Source: Oceanobacillus halotolerans
GTDB lineage: Bacteria > Bacillota > Bacilli > Bacillales > Amphibacillaceae
Length of the DNA: 64,000 nucleotides
Assembly (NCBI RefSeq): GCF_010993955.1
Contig: NZ_WIXL01000006.1
Location: forward strand, 62,001-126,000
Reading direction: 5' to 3'
Shown here: positions 32,960 through 41,910 of the stretch, in pieces
Layout of the letters: the number at the start of each line of letters is the position of its first letter
Numbering within the stretch: the stretch's first letter is position 1
The notes under the pieces: model-generated
What the model was told of the DNA's origin: nothing
The model's input: the letters and a program-made list of their open reading frames with translations, nothing else
Databases searched by the model: none
Translations under genes and position numbers: made by a program

Positions 32960-33415
32960 ATGTTGTTAAAGAATATACAAGAGTGGACATTGTTGTTGGT
33001 TATATTTGGTTTTACAGCAATACTTGGTAATTGGGCTGGATATGACGTTATGCCGTTAGAAGCAATACCTGGAATGATTGTTCTAATCTTAATATGTTTA
33101 GCAGGATTTATACTACACAAATTAATACCAATTGATTTCCCAAGCGTTGCTTACATTGCTATAATAGGGGTTATTGTTTCAATGCCGTGGATGCCTGGTT
33201 CTGAACAGGTTGTTGCTTGGACAAGCAAAATAGAATTACTAGCTTTAGCAACACCAATTTTAGCATATGCAGGTATTTCAATAGGACGCTCATGGACAGA
33301 CTTTATGAAATTGGGCTGGAAAACAATTGTGATAGCAAGTTTAGTATTATTAGGTTCCTTTATAGGTTCAGCCTTGATTGCCGAAATTGTGTTGAGATTT
33401 CAAGGTATTATATAA
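32960..33415 (+). CDS. Small membrane protein, likely partner of the DUF3100-like protein
   Basis: This 151-aa protein has about four to five predicted membrane helices and short loops. I do not recognise a named family. AGISIGRSWTDFMKLGWKT followed by a hydrophobic helix and GSFIGSALIAEI resembles the C-terminal half of several secondary carriers, so it may be the second half of a split carrier. It starts at ATG 32960 after AAAGGGGGG and is followed by a strong terminator, so it closes the cluster. Confidence 0.7.
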   Translation: MLLKNIQEWTLLLVIFGFTAILGNWAGYDVMPLEAIPGMIVLILICLAGFILHKLIPIDFPSVAYIAIIGVIVSMPWMPGSEQVVAWTSKIELLALATPILAYAGISIGRSWTDFMKLGWKTIVIASLVLLGSFIGSALIAEIVLRFQGII

Positions 33416-33422
33416 TCTTAGT

Positions 33423-33469
33423 AAATACTCCTTTAACATTTAATCATTAAGTGTAAAGGAGTATTTTTC
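33423..33469 (+). terminator. Terminator of the ALDH/hydroxyacid dehydrogenase/membrane-protein cluster
   Basis: AAATACTCCTTTAACATTTAA pairs with TTAAGTGTAAAGGAGTATTT around TCA, followed by TTTCT. Confidence 0.88.
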
Positions 33470-33535
33470 TATAAAAATACAAATTGGATATGCTAATATT
33501 AGAACCAATACATATGAACGAAAAGGAAGGTACCA

Positions 33536-34915
33536 ATGGCAAAACAACCTGCACCAGTGAAAAAGAATGAAACGATTACACTACAATTTGAAGACCTTAC
33601 CCATGAAGGGAATGGAGTTGGTAAAGTCAACGGCTATCCACTCTTTGTTCCTTATGCTTTACCAGGTGAGGAAGCAACTGTAAAAGTGGTTAAAGTCAAT
33701 AAAAATTTTGGATTTGGAAAATTAATCGACGTGACAACCCCTAGTCCGGAGCGGGTAGAGCCACCATGTGATGTCTTTTATAAATGTGGTGGCTGCCAGA
33801 TTCAACATATGAGCTATAACATGCAGTTAGAAATGAAGCAAAATCAAGTGAAGAACGTTATGCGTAAAATTGCACATCTTGATCATATCCCAGTATATCC
33901 GACAATTGGAATGGAGGACCCATGGCGTTACCGAAATAAGGTAGCTATCCCTGTTGGGGAAAAGGATGGAGAATTGATTACAGGGTTCTATCGAAAAAAA
34001 AGCCACCAAATCATTGATGATATGGACACATGTGTTGTCCAAGATGATCTAAATGATCGAATGGTGGAAGCGGTAAGACGAATTGCAGATCGGCTAGGGA
34101 TTTCTGCTTATGATGAAAAGTCTGATCGTGGTGTATTACGCCATATTATGGTTCGTACTGGACGCGAAACGAAAGATACAATGGTTGTGATCATCACAAG
34201 AACGGAAAAATTGCCACATCAAGAAGAGCTAGTTCAAGAGTTAACGGCTACGTATCCACATGTGAAATCCATTATCCATAATATTAATAATAAGCGTACA
34301 AATGTCATTCTGGGTAGGAAAACGAACGTTATCTGGGGAAAAGAATATATTTATGACTCAATTGGTGATATTCAATTTGCCATTTCAGCAAAATCTTTTT
34401 ACCAAATAAACCCGCCGCAAACGAAAAAACTGTATGAAAAAGCATTAGAATATGCAAAGATTGATCGTGATGATGTCGTAGTGGATGCCTATTGTGGGAT
34501 AGGAACAATTTCATTATTCTTGGCACAAAAAGCGAAGAAAGTATACGGGGTTGAAATTGTACCTGATGCGATTAATGATGCAAAAATGAATGCCGAATTA
34601 AACGGTATAACGAATACAGAATTTGTCGTTGGCAAGGCAGAGAAAGTCATGCCACAGTGGAAAGAAGAAGGACTCGATCCAGATGTCATCATTGTAGACC
34701 CACCACGTAAAGGCTGTGAGGAAGATTTATTACATGCCATGGCTGATATGAAGCCAAAACGGATTGTGTATGTATCCTGTAATCCATCTACCTTAGCTCG
34801 GGATGTAAACATTTTAGAGGAAAGTGGCTATACGGCTAAGGAAGTACAACCAGTCGATATGTTTCCTCAGAGCATGCATGTAGAAGCAGTATGCCGACTG
34901 GAGCGGAGGGATTGA
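33536..34915 (+). CDS. rlmCD: 23S rRNA (uracil-C5)-methyltransferase RlmCD
   Basis: This 459-aa SAM enzyme methylates 23S rRNA uridines (U747 and U1939 in B. subtilis YefA). An N-terminal TRAM domain (about 10-68) is followed by iron-sulfur cysteines ([15 protein letters not shown], plus Cys near CVVQDD). The Rossmann SAM site reads [16 protein letters not shown], and the catalytic Cys is in [12 protein letters not shown]. The start ATG 33536 follows AAGGAAGG. In B. subtilis yefA lies next to dgkB, so the catabolic cluster upstream looks like an insertion into a conserved neighbourhood. Confidence 0.95.
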   Translation: MAKQPAPVKKNETITLQFEDLTHEGNGVGKVNGYPLFVPYALPGEEATVKVVKVNKNFGFGKLIDVTTPSPERVEPPCDVFYKCGGCQIQHMSYNMQLEMKQNQVKNVMRKIAHLDHIPVYPTIGMEDPWRYRNKVAIPVGEKDGELITGFYRKKSHQIIDDMDTCVVQDDLNDRMVEAVRRIADRLGISAYDEKSDRGVLRHIMVRTGRETKDTMVVIITRTEKLPHQEELVQELTATYPHVKSIIHNINNKRTNVILGRKTNVIWGKEYIYDSIGDIQFAISAKSFYQINPPQTKKLYEKALEYAKIDRDDVVVDAYCGIGTISLFLAQKAKKVYGVEIVPDAINDAKMNAELNGITNTEFVVGKAEKVMPQWKEEGLDPDVIIVDPPRKGCEEDLLHAMADMKPKRIVYVSCNPSTLARDVNILEESGYTAKEVQPVDMFPQSMHVEAVCRLERRD

Positions 34916-34917
34916 AT

Positions 34918-35901
34918 ATGATAGATAATTTTTGGCGTGAATTACCAAGACCGTTTTTTGTACTGGCTCCAATGGAAGATGTGACAGATGTTGTCTTTCG
35001 CCATGTAGTAAGCGCGGCAGCCAGACCTGATGTGTTTTTTACAGAGTTTACAAACTCTGAAAGTTATTGTCATCCAGAGGGAAAAAATAGTGTGCGTGGC
35101 CGATTGACGTTTACAGAAGATGAACAACCTATTGTAGCCCATATATGGGGGGATAAACCCGAATACTTTCGGCAAATGAGTATAGGTATGGCAGAACAAG
35201 GGTTTAGTGGATTGGATATTAATATGGGCTGTCCTGTACCTAATGTAGCAGGGGATGGGAAGGGATGTGGTCTTATCCGTCGTCCAGATGTTGCAGCAGA
35301 GCTGATACAAGCAGCTAAAGCAGGGGGACTGCCCGTAAGCGTGAAAACTAGACTTGGTTATACGGATGTAGACGAATGGCACGACTGGCTAACACACCTA
35401 TTGAAGCAAGACATCGTAAATCTTTCCATTCATTTGCGTACAAAGAAGGAAATGAGTAAGGTAGATGCTCATTGGGAACTGATCCCCGAGATTAAGAAAC
35501 TTCGTGACCAGGTGGCACCAGAGACACTTTTAACAATCAATGGAGATATCCCTGATCGTCAAACTGGTCTGAAGCTCGCCCATCAATACGGTGTTGATGG
35601 GGTGATGATTGGTCGTGGAGTGTTTAAAAATCCATTTGCCTTTGAAAAGGAGCCGAAAGACCATAGCAGCAAGGAATTACTCGATCTCTTACGATTACAA
35701 TTGGATCTTTATGATCAATATTCTAAAGAATTAGAGCTACGTCCATTCAAATCCCTTCATCGCTTTTTTAAGATATATGTCCGTGGTTTCCGTGGAGCAA
35801 GTGGATTAAGAAATGAATTGATGAGTACAGGATCAACAGACGAAGTGCGGACATTACTCGATAAATTTTTAGAAAAAAATGTTGATGGGACGGATAAATA
35901 G
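34918..35901 (+). CDS. tRNA-dihydrouridine synthase
   Basis: This 327-aa FMN enzyme of the Dus family reduces uridine to dihydrouridine in t[17 protein letters not shown] is the N-terminal FMN-binding signature, and the catalytic Cys is in [31 protein letters not shown] and [14 protein letters not shown] are further family blocks, and a small helical C-terminal domain follows. The start is ATG 34918 (GCGGAGGGATTGAATATG), right after rlmCD; an upstream in-frame ATG lies inside rlmCD. It is not the usual dusB beside lysS, so it is probably a second or third Dus paralog. Confidence 0.92.
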   Translation: MIDNFWRELPRPFFVLAPMEDVTDVVFRHVVSAAARPDVFFTEFTNSESYCHPEGKNSVRGRLTFTEDEQPIVAHIWGDKPEYFRQMSIGMAEQGFSGLDINMGCPVPNVAGDGKGCGLIRRPDVAAELIQAAKAGGLPVSVKTRLGYTDVDEWHDWLTHLLKQDIVNLSIHLRTKKEMSKVDAHWELIPEIKKLRDQVAPETLLTINGDIPDRQTGLKLAHQYGVDGVMIGRGVFKNPFAFEKEPKDHSSKELLDLLRLQLDLYDQYSKELELRPFKSLHRFFKIYVRGFRGASGLRNELMSTGSTDEVRTLLDKFLEKNVDGTDK

Positions 35902-35970
35902 CGATATGTCTCACGCGGTAGAGATAATACTAAACAAATTAATGGGGATTAAAATTCCAGGGTTAAGTCG

Positions 35971-36016
35971 AATAAGTCTCGGTTTTTTCAACAAGAACCG
36001 AGACTTATTTTGTTTT
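35971..36016 (+). terminator. Terminator after the dus gene
   Basis: AATAAGTCTCGGTT (35971-35984) pairs with AACCGAGACTTATT (35996-36009), followed by TTGTTTTT. Confidence 0.9.
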
Positions 36017-36073
36017 TACTGATTTGGATCCAATACGTTTCTATTTAAAGATTGCTTTTATTATTTTATTTGT

Positions 36074-36226
36074 CCTTTATCCCACATGTAACGGGCAGTA
36101 AGACCCCCACTTCCAGATTTTTTAGGAGATCTAAGAAAGATAAGTGGAGGATCAAACTGCCCGTAAATGTTCGATTCGTTCAACTAACCATCAGTGAGGG
36201 AGGAAAGGAACCCCTACTGATTGAAG
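36074..36226 (+). ncRNA. Structured repeat, possible IS200/IS605 right end / omega-RNA-like element (copy A)
   Basis: A 153-bp segment shares its whole layout with 45122-45273. An outer stem CGGGCAGT (36092-36099) / ACTGCCCG (36156-36163) encloses a CCCCCACTT / AAGTGGAGG stem. TTCAACTAACCATCAG then opens a final hairpin closed by CTACTGATTGAAG. Such structures are found at the 3' end of TnpB-bearing IS605-type elements, but no tnpB is present nearby, so that label is inference. It could also be another non-autonomous structured element. Between here and 36502 only a GTACCTAC...GTAGGGTATC hairpin (about 36276-36313) is visible. Confidence 0.45.
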
Positions 36227-36550
36227 ATTAACTGATCAAGTATTGGGCACACCCCAACTGAGGCTTTGCAGTAAGTACCTACTTCAAAAGTTGAAACAAA
36301 GTAGGGTATCTGCCAATATTATCATTCTAAGAGAAAGAAAAGCTGCCTAATACTCGAGTCCTATTCGTGATCGGTTTAGAATTAATTTTAAAGAAATAGT
36401 AATGGTTTCTGCATAAAAACTGGTTACTTTTTTTGTAAGGTATCATAGGGATAGGTACCTAAATAGTTAGTAGTATAATAAAGCATCCTAATCTTTATGT
36501 AGATGAACTCCCAGGTTATAGAGAATGGAAAAGTAGGTGAATTACTAAAT

Positions 36551-37279
36551 ATGTTTGATCTTTTTAATCAAATTAGCGGAATGTTAAGCGGACCTATTCA
36601 TGGTTTAGCTTATGGCTTCGAACAAATTCCAGTATTATTTGCCTTTTTTCTGGGGTTAGTTGGAGCTGTTGCGCCATGCCAATTAACGAGTAATGTTAGT
36701 GCAATTACTATTTATGGGAATAAATCACTGGTGGATAAAGTGCCCTGGTTACATGTATTCTTGTTTATTATTGGGAAGATTGTAGTCTTCTCTGCATTAG
36801 GAATAATCATTTGGTTATTAGGAAAAGAAGTAAATAGCATATTAACTCAACTATTTCCAGTAATCAGAAAAGCAATAGGACCACTTCTAATCATTATAGG
36901 GTTGTTTATGATTGGATTGTTTAAATTTAATAAATCACTTGGAAGGATCAAGTTACCAAAAAAATTAAAAGATAGCTATTTGGGAAGTTTTTTAATGGGC
37001 GTAAGTTTTACATTGGCATTTTGCCCAACGATGTTTGTACTGTTTATCATGACATTAATGCCAGTTGTTTTGACAACTTCCTATGGCGTTATATTGCCAT
37101 CTGTTTTTGGAATTGGAACTTCTCTTCCCCTTCTACTTGTAATCTTTCTCATTTGGTATTTTGGTGCAAGTGGGGTAATCTTAAAGAAAAGCAGAAAGAT
37201 AGGGGCTATTACCCAAAAAGTTGCCGGTGCATTACTCCTTGTTATAGGTATTTTTGATACATTAACCTATTGGGGGTAA
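36551..37279 (+). CDS. CcdA/DsbD-like membrane thiol-disulfide transporter
   Basis: This 242-aa membrane protein has six or so hydrophobic helices. The two conserved cysteines of the CcdA/DsbD-beta family are visible as GAVAPCQLTSN and TLAFCPTMFVL. These proteins carry reducing power across the membrane for extracytoplasmic thiols or heme/copper handling. I prefer ATG 36551 (AGGTGA about 10 bp upstream); an in-frame ATG at 36503 would add 16 residues. A TATAAT lies at 36474-36479. The neighbours, a small secreted peptide and a CopB-type ATPase, point to a role in copper homeostasis or copper-enzyme assembly. Confidence 0.8.
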   Translation: MFDLFNQISGMLSGPIHGLAYGFEQIPVLFAFFLGLVGAVAPCQLTSNVSAITIYGNKSLVDKVPWLHVFLFIIGKIVVFSALGIIIWLLGKEVNSILTQLFPVIRKAIGPLLIIIGLFMIGLFKFNKSLGRIKLPKKLKDSYLGSFLMGVSFTLAFCPTMFVLFIMTLMPVVLTTSYGVILPSVFGIGTSLPLLLVIFLIWYFGASGVILKKSRKIGAITQKVAGALLLVIGIFDTLTYWG

Positions 37280-37454
37280 AGTGATCTGTTTCTGTTTTGT
37301 TACTATCTTTAATATTTAATACCCATTTGAAGAAGTAATGGATACAGGAAATACGCATAGTGCGGTACTAGAATATAATGACAATCTTTTGTAATATTTT
37401 CTTCATAATTAATTGAAAAAATTTTTTTATAGTTAGGATAAGGGAGGGATATAG

Positions 37455-37673
37455 ATGAAAAAAAGACTTTTATCTTTGGGTCTAGTATTTGCTTTTGTTT
37501 TAGGGATAGGAAATGTTGTATACGCTAATAGTGAAACAGAAGGCTGGAGTTTTGAAGAAATGCTACCATTCATGAAAGAAATGCACCCTGAAATGAATGA
37601 ACAGCAAATGGAGCAAATGTATCAAGATTGTCACGGTTCAAGTGATAAAGTTCCTATGAATAACCACTTATAA
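37455..37673 (+). CDS. Small secreted Met/His-containing peptide
   Basis: This 72-aa protein has a signal peptide (MKKRLLSLGLVFAFVLGIG, cleavage likely after YA-N). The mature part is short and rich in Met, Glu and His: MLPFMKEMHPEMNEQQMEQ and then MYQDCHG. One Cys-His pair and seven Met residues suggest metal, probably copper, binding outside the cell. This is inference from composition and from the adjacent copper ATPase gene. The ribosome binding site is GGGAGGG. Similar small proteins in Bacillus are sometimes named FAD/FMN-containing dehydrogenase, which this length cannot support. A terminator follows. Confidence 0.75.
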   Translation: MKKRLLSLGLVFAFVLGIGNVVYANSETEGWSFEEMLPFMKEMHPEMNEQQMEQMYQDCHGSSDKVPMNNHL

Positions 37674-37714
37674 CATGAGTAGATTAATATCCCCCTATAT
37701 TAGTCGAAATCGTT

Positions 37715-37752
37715 AAATAGAACTATCTACATTTAGGATAGTTCTATTTTTT
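37715..37752 (+). terminator. Terminator after the small secreted peptide gene
   Basis: AAATAGAACTATC (37715-37727) pairs with GATAGTTCTATTT (37737-37749), followed by TTT. Confidence 0.85.
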
Positions 37753-37764
37753 ATTAATGTCTCT

Positions 37765-38340
37765 TTTCGCAAACTTTGTTGTTTTCTACGTCGCATATCT
37801 ATATAATGCGTAAAATAGTGTGGTTGATTTCCGCTACGGACAGTCGCTTTCACCATGGGCATAAGTGCGACATCTGTTCAAACTATTCGTTTTTACAGTG
37901 TTTAATTTACCGCAGGCACGGCCTCAGCCTCATCCATCGAAAAGCGTAAGCGCCTTGATCACACCCAATTAGAAAACTTGGCTTATCGCCAAGTGGCGAA
38001 AGCCTTAGTTGCACTTATGCAGTAAGATATTTTTTTCTTATCTGCCAAGCTTAAGCCGAGCCTCAGCGTGGTGTGTTTTGTGCCCGTGATGAGGATTTAC
38101 TTAAGACATCGAGGGTGTAGGCGCTGAAGCTAGACATCAGAAGAAGACCACTTCCTGTTCAGGTCTAGACACGTGCTTTTCCTGCAGGAGTCGACTGTCT
38201 TCCGCTCCAATCAACTATTATATTAGCATCAATGATGATCTTAATAAGAAATAGTCCACGAGCCAGCGAAGTATACTTCCGTAGCGGTATTCATAGCTAA
38301 AACTATTGCGCATAAAACATCGTATATGCAAGATGTTTTA
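37765..38340. repeat. Palindromic interspersed repeat, large copy 2
   Basis: This is the same element as 5424-6295, in the same orientation. It has the left arm TTTCCGCTACGGACAG (37828), CATCTGTTCAAACTATTCG, the core with GAAAACTTGGCTTATCGCC and TTATCTGCCAAGC, GAGGGTGTAGGCGCTGAAGC and an eroded right arm CCGTAGCGG-AAAACTATTGCGCAT. The right inverted arm is mostly deleted compared with copy 1. No gene lies in it. It separates the CcdA-like/peptide genes from the copper ATPase. Confidence 0.85.
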
Positions 38341-38397
38341 TACTAAAAAGTAGCAATTTTTTAGAAAATAGCCTTATTACTTCAGTTTTTAAATTTA

Positions 38398-38418
38398 CTA
38401 TACAGGGGTATGGTATGG
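38398..38418 (+). promoter_or_regulatory. CsoR-like operator upstream of the copper ATPase
   Basis: CTATACAGGGGTATGGTATG begins here. Its GGGGTATGGTA is the half-site I recall from the CsoR operator of the B. subtilis copZA promoter. It lies about 70 bp before the ATPase start. A copper-responsive repressor (CsoR, encoded elsewhere) is the expected regulator. Confidence 0.6.
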
Positions 38419-38484
38419 TAGTGTAGAAGTAAGCAAAGGATGTCTTACAAAATATATAAATTTAAATTTCGAGGAGTGTTATCA

Positions 38485-40590
38485 ATGGTAAAGCATAAGC
38501 ATGAAAAGCATATGCACATAGAACACAACTACCACGAACATCATAACCATGAGCATCATGGGACTGAACGCCACAATCATGATCATAATCATGATAGTCA
38601 TGAACATCACGGTCATCATGGTAGTCACGGAAATCATAACCATCATGATCATGGAGATATGGTAGATAACTTTAAAAAGCGATTTTTTATTTCATTAATG
38701 ATTACCATTCCAATTCTTGCTTTATCACCTATGATTCAAGATTTTATGGGAGTGGATTGGCGTTTTTCGGGTGATATGTATGTTTTATTCGCATTATCAT
38801 CGATAGTATTTTTCTATGGCGGATGGCCGTTTATAACAGGTGGTATTAGTGAATTAAAAGATAGGAACCCAGGGATGATGATGTTAATTGCTCTTGCAAT
38901 TACCATTGCTTATGGTTACAGTACTGTAGTTGTATTTGGATGGGATGGGAATCAGCTTTTCTGGGAATTAGCTACATTGGTCGACATCATGTTATTAGGT
39001 CATTGGATTGAAATGAGATCTGTAATGGGTGCATCAAACGCCCTTGAGCAGCTTGTAAAACTCATGCCAAATGAAGCACATCGCTTAGATGATAACGATG
39101 AAGTGACAGATGTTCCTTTATCGGAGTTAAAAAATAACGATAGGGTTCTTGTCAAACCAGGTGAAAAGATTCCTGTTGATGGAACAATCATTGATGGAAA
39201 ATCTGCTATAGATGAGTCGATGCTTACAGGAGAGTCTGTGCCAGTAGAGAAGTTTAAAGGTGATGGAGTGATCGGTGGATCGGTTAATAATGAGGGTTCA
39301 CTTACGATACAAGTGGAAAAAACGGGAGAAGAGTCGTATTTATCTCAAGTTATTAGCATGGTTAAAGAGGCCCAAGAGTCAAAGTCCAGAACACAGGACT
39401 TAACAAACCGTGCAGCTAAGTGGTTATTTTACCTCGCTCTAGTTACTGGGTTTGCAACTTTATTCATTTGGCTACTACTTGGCTACTCTATAGATGTTGC
39501 GATTGAACGAATGGTAACCGTAATGGTTATTACATGTCCTCATGCTCTGGGATTGGCAGCACCGCTTGTTGTTGCGGTTTCTACATCCATTTCAGCCAAA
39601 AAAGGGCTGTTAATTCGTAATCGAGCTAATTTTGAAGGAGCACGTAACCTAAATGCGGTAGTTTTTGATAAAACTGGTACCCTGACCAAAGGGGAGTTTG
39701 GTGTAACTAATATCGTGCCAAGTAAAGATTTTAAAGAGGTAGAAATTCTTAGTTTTGCAGCAAGTTTAGAACAAAATTCAGAACATCCAATTGCAACTGG
39801 AATTGTCAAATCTACTAAGGATAAAAAGGTTAAGTTAGGTAAAGTAACAGATTTTGAGTCTATAACTGGTAAAGGTATTCAAGGTATAGTAGACGGAAGA
39901 AAAGTAAACGTTGTCAGTCCAGGCTATGTAAATAGTAATAATTTAAGTTACGATCAGCAGTTGTTTAATGAAATGTCAGAGGAAGGGAAGACTGTCGTAT
40001 TTGTTCTTCTTGAAGACGAATTGATCGGGATGATTGCATTAGCAGACATGGTTCGTGAAACAGCAAAAGAGGCAATTGCAGCCTTAAAAGGAAATGGAAT
40101 ATGTTCCATTATGTTAACGGGGGATAATAAAAAGGTTGCAAACTGGGTAGCAAAACAATTAGAAATTGATGAAGTATATGCAGAAGTTTTACCAGATGAT
40201 AAGGCGAATCAGGTGAAGAAAATAAAAAAAGAAAAAGGCTGGAAGGTTGCTATGACAGGTGATGGGGTAAATGATGCGCCAGCTCTGGCAACAGCCGACT
40301 TAGGAATTGCAATAGGAGCTGGAACAGATGTAGCAATGGAAACTGCGGATGTTGTTTTAGTTAAAAGTAATCCAAATGATGTTGTTTCTTTAATGGAATT
40401 ATCGAGAAAAACATATCGGAAAATGGTACAAAATCTTTGGTGGGCAACAGGCTATAACATTTTTGCAATTCCACTTGCAGCGGGCGTTCTAGCACCAGTT
40501 GGAATTGTGTTAAGTCCTGCAGTAGGTGCTGTACTGATGAGTTTAAGTACAATAATTGTTGCTATTAATGCAAGGTTATTGAAGGCATAA
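38485..40590 (+). CDS. copB: CopB-type copper-translocating P-type ATPase
   Basis: This 701-aa P1B-type ATPase exports copper. Instead of a CxxC metal-binding domain it has a His-rich N-terminus (residues 3-58, with about two dozen His). The transmembrane metal site is [12 protein letters not shown], i.e. CPH, which marks the P1B-3 (CopB) class linked to Cu(II)/Ag. Other motifs are the TGES loop ([11 protein letters not shown]), phosphorylated Asp in [11 protein letters not shown] in SEHPIA and [10 protein letters not shown]. The start ATG 38485 follows CGAGGAGTG; 15 in-frame codons upstream have no ribosome binding site. A CsoR-like operator precedes it. Confidence 0.93.
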   Translation: MVKHKHEKHMHIEHNYHEHHNHEHHGTERHNHDHNHDSHEHHGHHGSHGNHNHHDHGDMVDNFKKRFFISLMITIPILALSPMIQDFMGVDWRFSGDMYVLFALSSIVFFYGGWPFITGGISELKDRNPGMMMLIALAITIAYGYSTVVVFGWDGNQLFWELATLVDIMLLGHWIEMRSVMGASNALEQLVKLMPNEAHRLDDNDEVTDVPLSELKNNDRVLVKPGEKIPVDGTIIDGKSAIDESMLTGESVPVEKFKGDGVIGGSVNNEGSLTIQVEKTGEESYLSQVISMVKEAQESKSRTQDLTNRAAKWLFYLALVTGFATLFIWLLLGYSIDVAIERMVTVMVITCPHALGLAAPLVVAVSTSISAKKGLLIRNRANFEGARNLNAVVFDKTGTLTKGEFGVTNIVPSKDFKEVEILSFAASLEQNSEHPIATGIVKSTKDKKVKLGKVTDFESITGKGIQGIVDGRKVNVVSPGYVNSNNLSYDQQLFNEMSEEGKTVVFVLLEDELIGMIALADMVRETAKEAIAALKGNGICSIMLTGDNKKVANWVAKQLEIDEVYAEVLPDDKANQVKKIKKEKGWKVAMTGDGVNDAPALATADLGIAIGAGTDVAMETADVVLVKSNPNDVVSLMELSRKTYRKMVQNLWWATGYNIFAIPLAAGVLAPVGIVLSPAVGAVLMSLSTIIVAINARLLKA

Positions 40591-40770
40591 TGGCCCGTAT
40601 TCGATTTTATTCCGCTTCAAGCGCGAAATTACAAATCGATACCACTAGTTGTATAGGAGAATTTACAGCAAGGTAATGTGAAGAGTAATTGCCAGTTGTC
40701 AAGTGAATTAGATAACCCAAGTATTTTTGCCATATTGCTGTTAGGTAGTATTTGTTACTTTATTTTCAAA

Positions 40771-40803
40771 CATGCCTGCCAACGACACTATATTGGCAGG
40801 CAT
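40771..40803. terminator. Bidirectional terminator between the copper ATPase and the coat protein gene
   Basis: ATGCCTGCCAA pairs with TTGGCAGGCAT around CGACACTATA. It serves two convergent genes. Confidence 0.75.
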
Positions 40804-40816
40804 AAATAGTATGATG

Positions 40817-41338
40817 CTATAAAAGATGTTTGAAATGGTAATAGGTATTAACCTGTTCCTGGAAAGATGAGTGGGGGACAAATTCCCATCCTATGTTTGT
40901 TATAAAATCATCATACATTTTCTGAAGCTGTTGTTGTTGCAAGGCCATTTCAATATGTGCGTTTTTAACATTTAAATCTTGCATCATTAAAGCGGAATTA
41001 TAATTGGTGCTTGCCATAGTTTTGGCTGTATTACGGACTTCTAAAGCAATCCACTTATTATCGTTACTCTTCTTGTTTTGTTCACCAATAGAATGGTGGT
41101 GGACCCCATAGTTACTTAATGATGGAACTTCAACATAGTTACTGTAATCAGGATTTATTAATGCCAACATAACCCATACATGTGTTTGCATTACATTTTC
41201 CTGTATTCTAATAATATCTCTTAACTTGGGATTGGTTACAATACGTTGATAAGCCTTTAATTTGCTAATTACCCCTTCATGAGCTGATAAGTGATTTGAC
41301 ATAAGCCCAAGGTCGACTGCAGGTAGTAAAGATGCCAT
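40817..41338 (-). CDS. Spore coat protein CotF-like
   Basis: This 173-aa protein belongs to the CotF-like, ferritin-like helical coat family. Its N-terminus has DLGLMSNHLSAHEGVISKL and RIQENVMQTHVWVMLALI, both typical of these proteins, and the C-terminus is Gln-rich (LQQQQLQKMYDDF). It starts at ATG 41338 with AGAGGGG upstream on the minus strand. The presence of a coat gene supports a spore-forming host. Expression would be in the mother cell. No clear sigma-E/K promoter was assigned. Confidence 0.8.
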   Translation of the reverse strand: MASLLPAVDLGLMSNHLSAHEGVISKLKAYQRIVTNPKLRDIIRIQENVMQTHVWVMLALINPDYSNYVEVPSLSNYGVHHHSIGEQNKKSNDNKWIALEVRNTAKTMASTNYNSALMMQDLNVKNAHIEMALQQQQLQKMYDDFITNIGWEFVPHSSFQEQVNTYYHFKHLL

Positions 41339-41782
41339 AAATACCCCTCTTCTTCCATATGGTATTTCCCTATAATGTATGAAAATGGAAGGGAATTGTT
41401 CATGTGATAATCATGAAAAAGAAAAGGAAAGTGTAGGAGGAGATCAACTATCGATTTGTCCTGATATTATTGGTTCAAGATTACTCGATTAATAAACCAC
41501 TGATTACTAGAAAGCGTTATTGAAGAAGATTTTTTAAAACTTACTTCAGATAAAAAAGTAAGAAAAAAACAACAGTTTCCTCTAGATAAAGATATGAGTA
41601 CTACTTTAGACTTTGAAATCGTGAACGTTTATTTTGCGAATTCAAGGTCTTTTATTGTACCTTAGAAAATTGTAGCTAATGAGTGAACGTTACGTGAGTA
41701 AATGTGATTGAACCTACCTATTAAAATCCAATGTTATTCCTCGATTGGTTAACTGCAAAATTCTTTAATAGGAGAGTTAGGG
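41339..41782. other. Gene-poor stretch with short coding-like remnants
   Basis: No intact gene is visible. A 47-codon open piece (41522-41665, containing FLKLTSDKKVRKKQQFPLDK) lacks a start and a ribosome binding site and looks like a gene fragment that I do not recognise. At 41783 a TTG follows GGAGAG by 6 bp and opens a frame to about 41950 (MKKWTNLNLTFFKESS), which overlaps the broken oxidase gene; I would not call it a gene. Confidence 0.5.
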
Positions 41783-41910
41783 TTGAAAAAGTGGACAAAC
41801 CTCAACTTAACGTTTTTTAAAGAATCCTCTCTTTTTTCTATTGATAAGGTAAATACAATTGTAACTATAGTTTCCTTTGCAAAGGTACATACATATATGT
41901 GTGGAAATAG

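Noticed and set aside
28009-33415. Valine degradation operon (3-hydroxyisobutyrate to propionyl-CoA)
   Set aside because: The ALDH lacks features that would mark it as the CoA-acylating MmsA type, and no acyl-CoA dehydrogenase, enoyl-CoA hydratase or CoA hydrolase gene is present.
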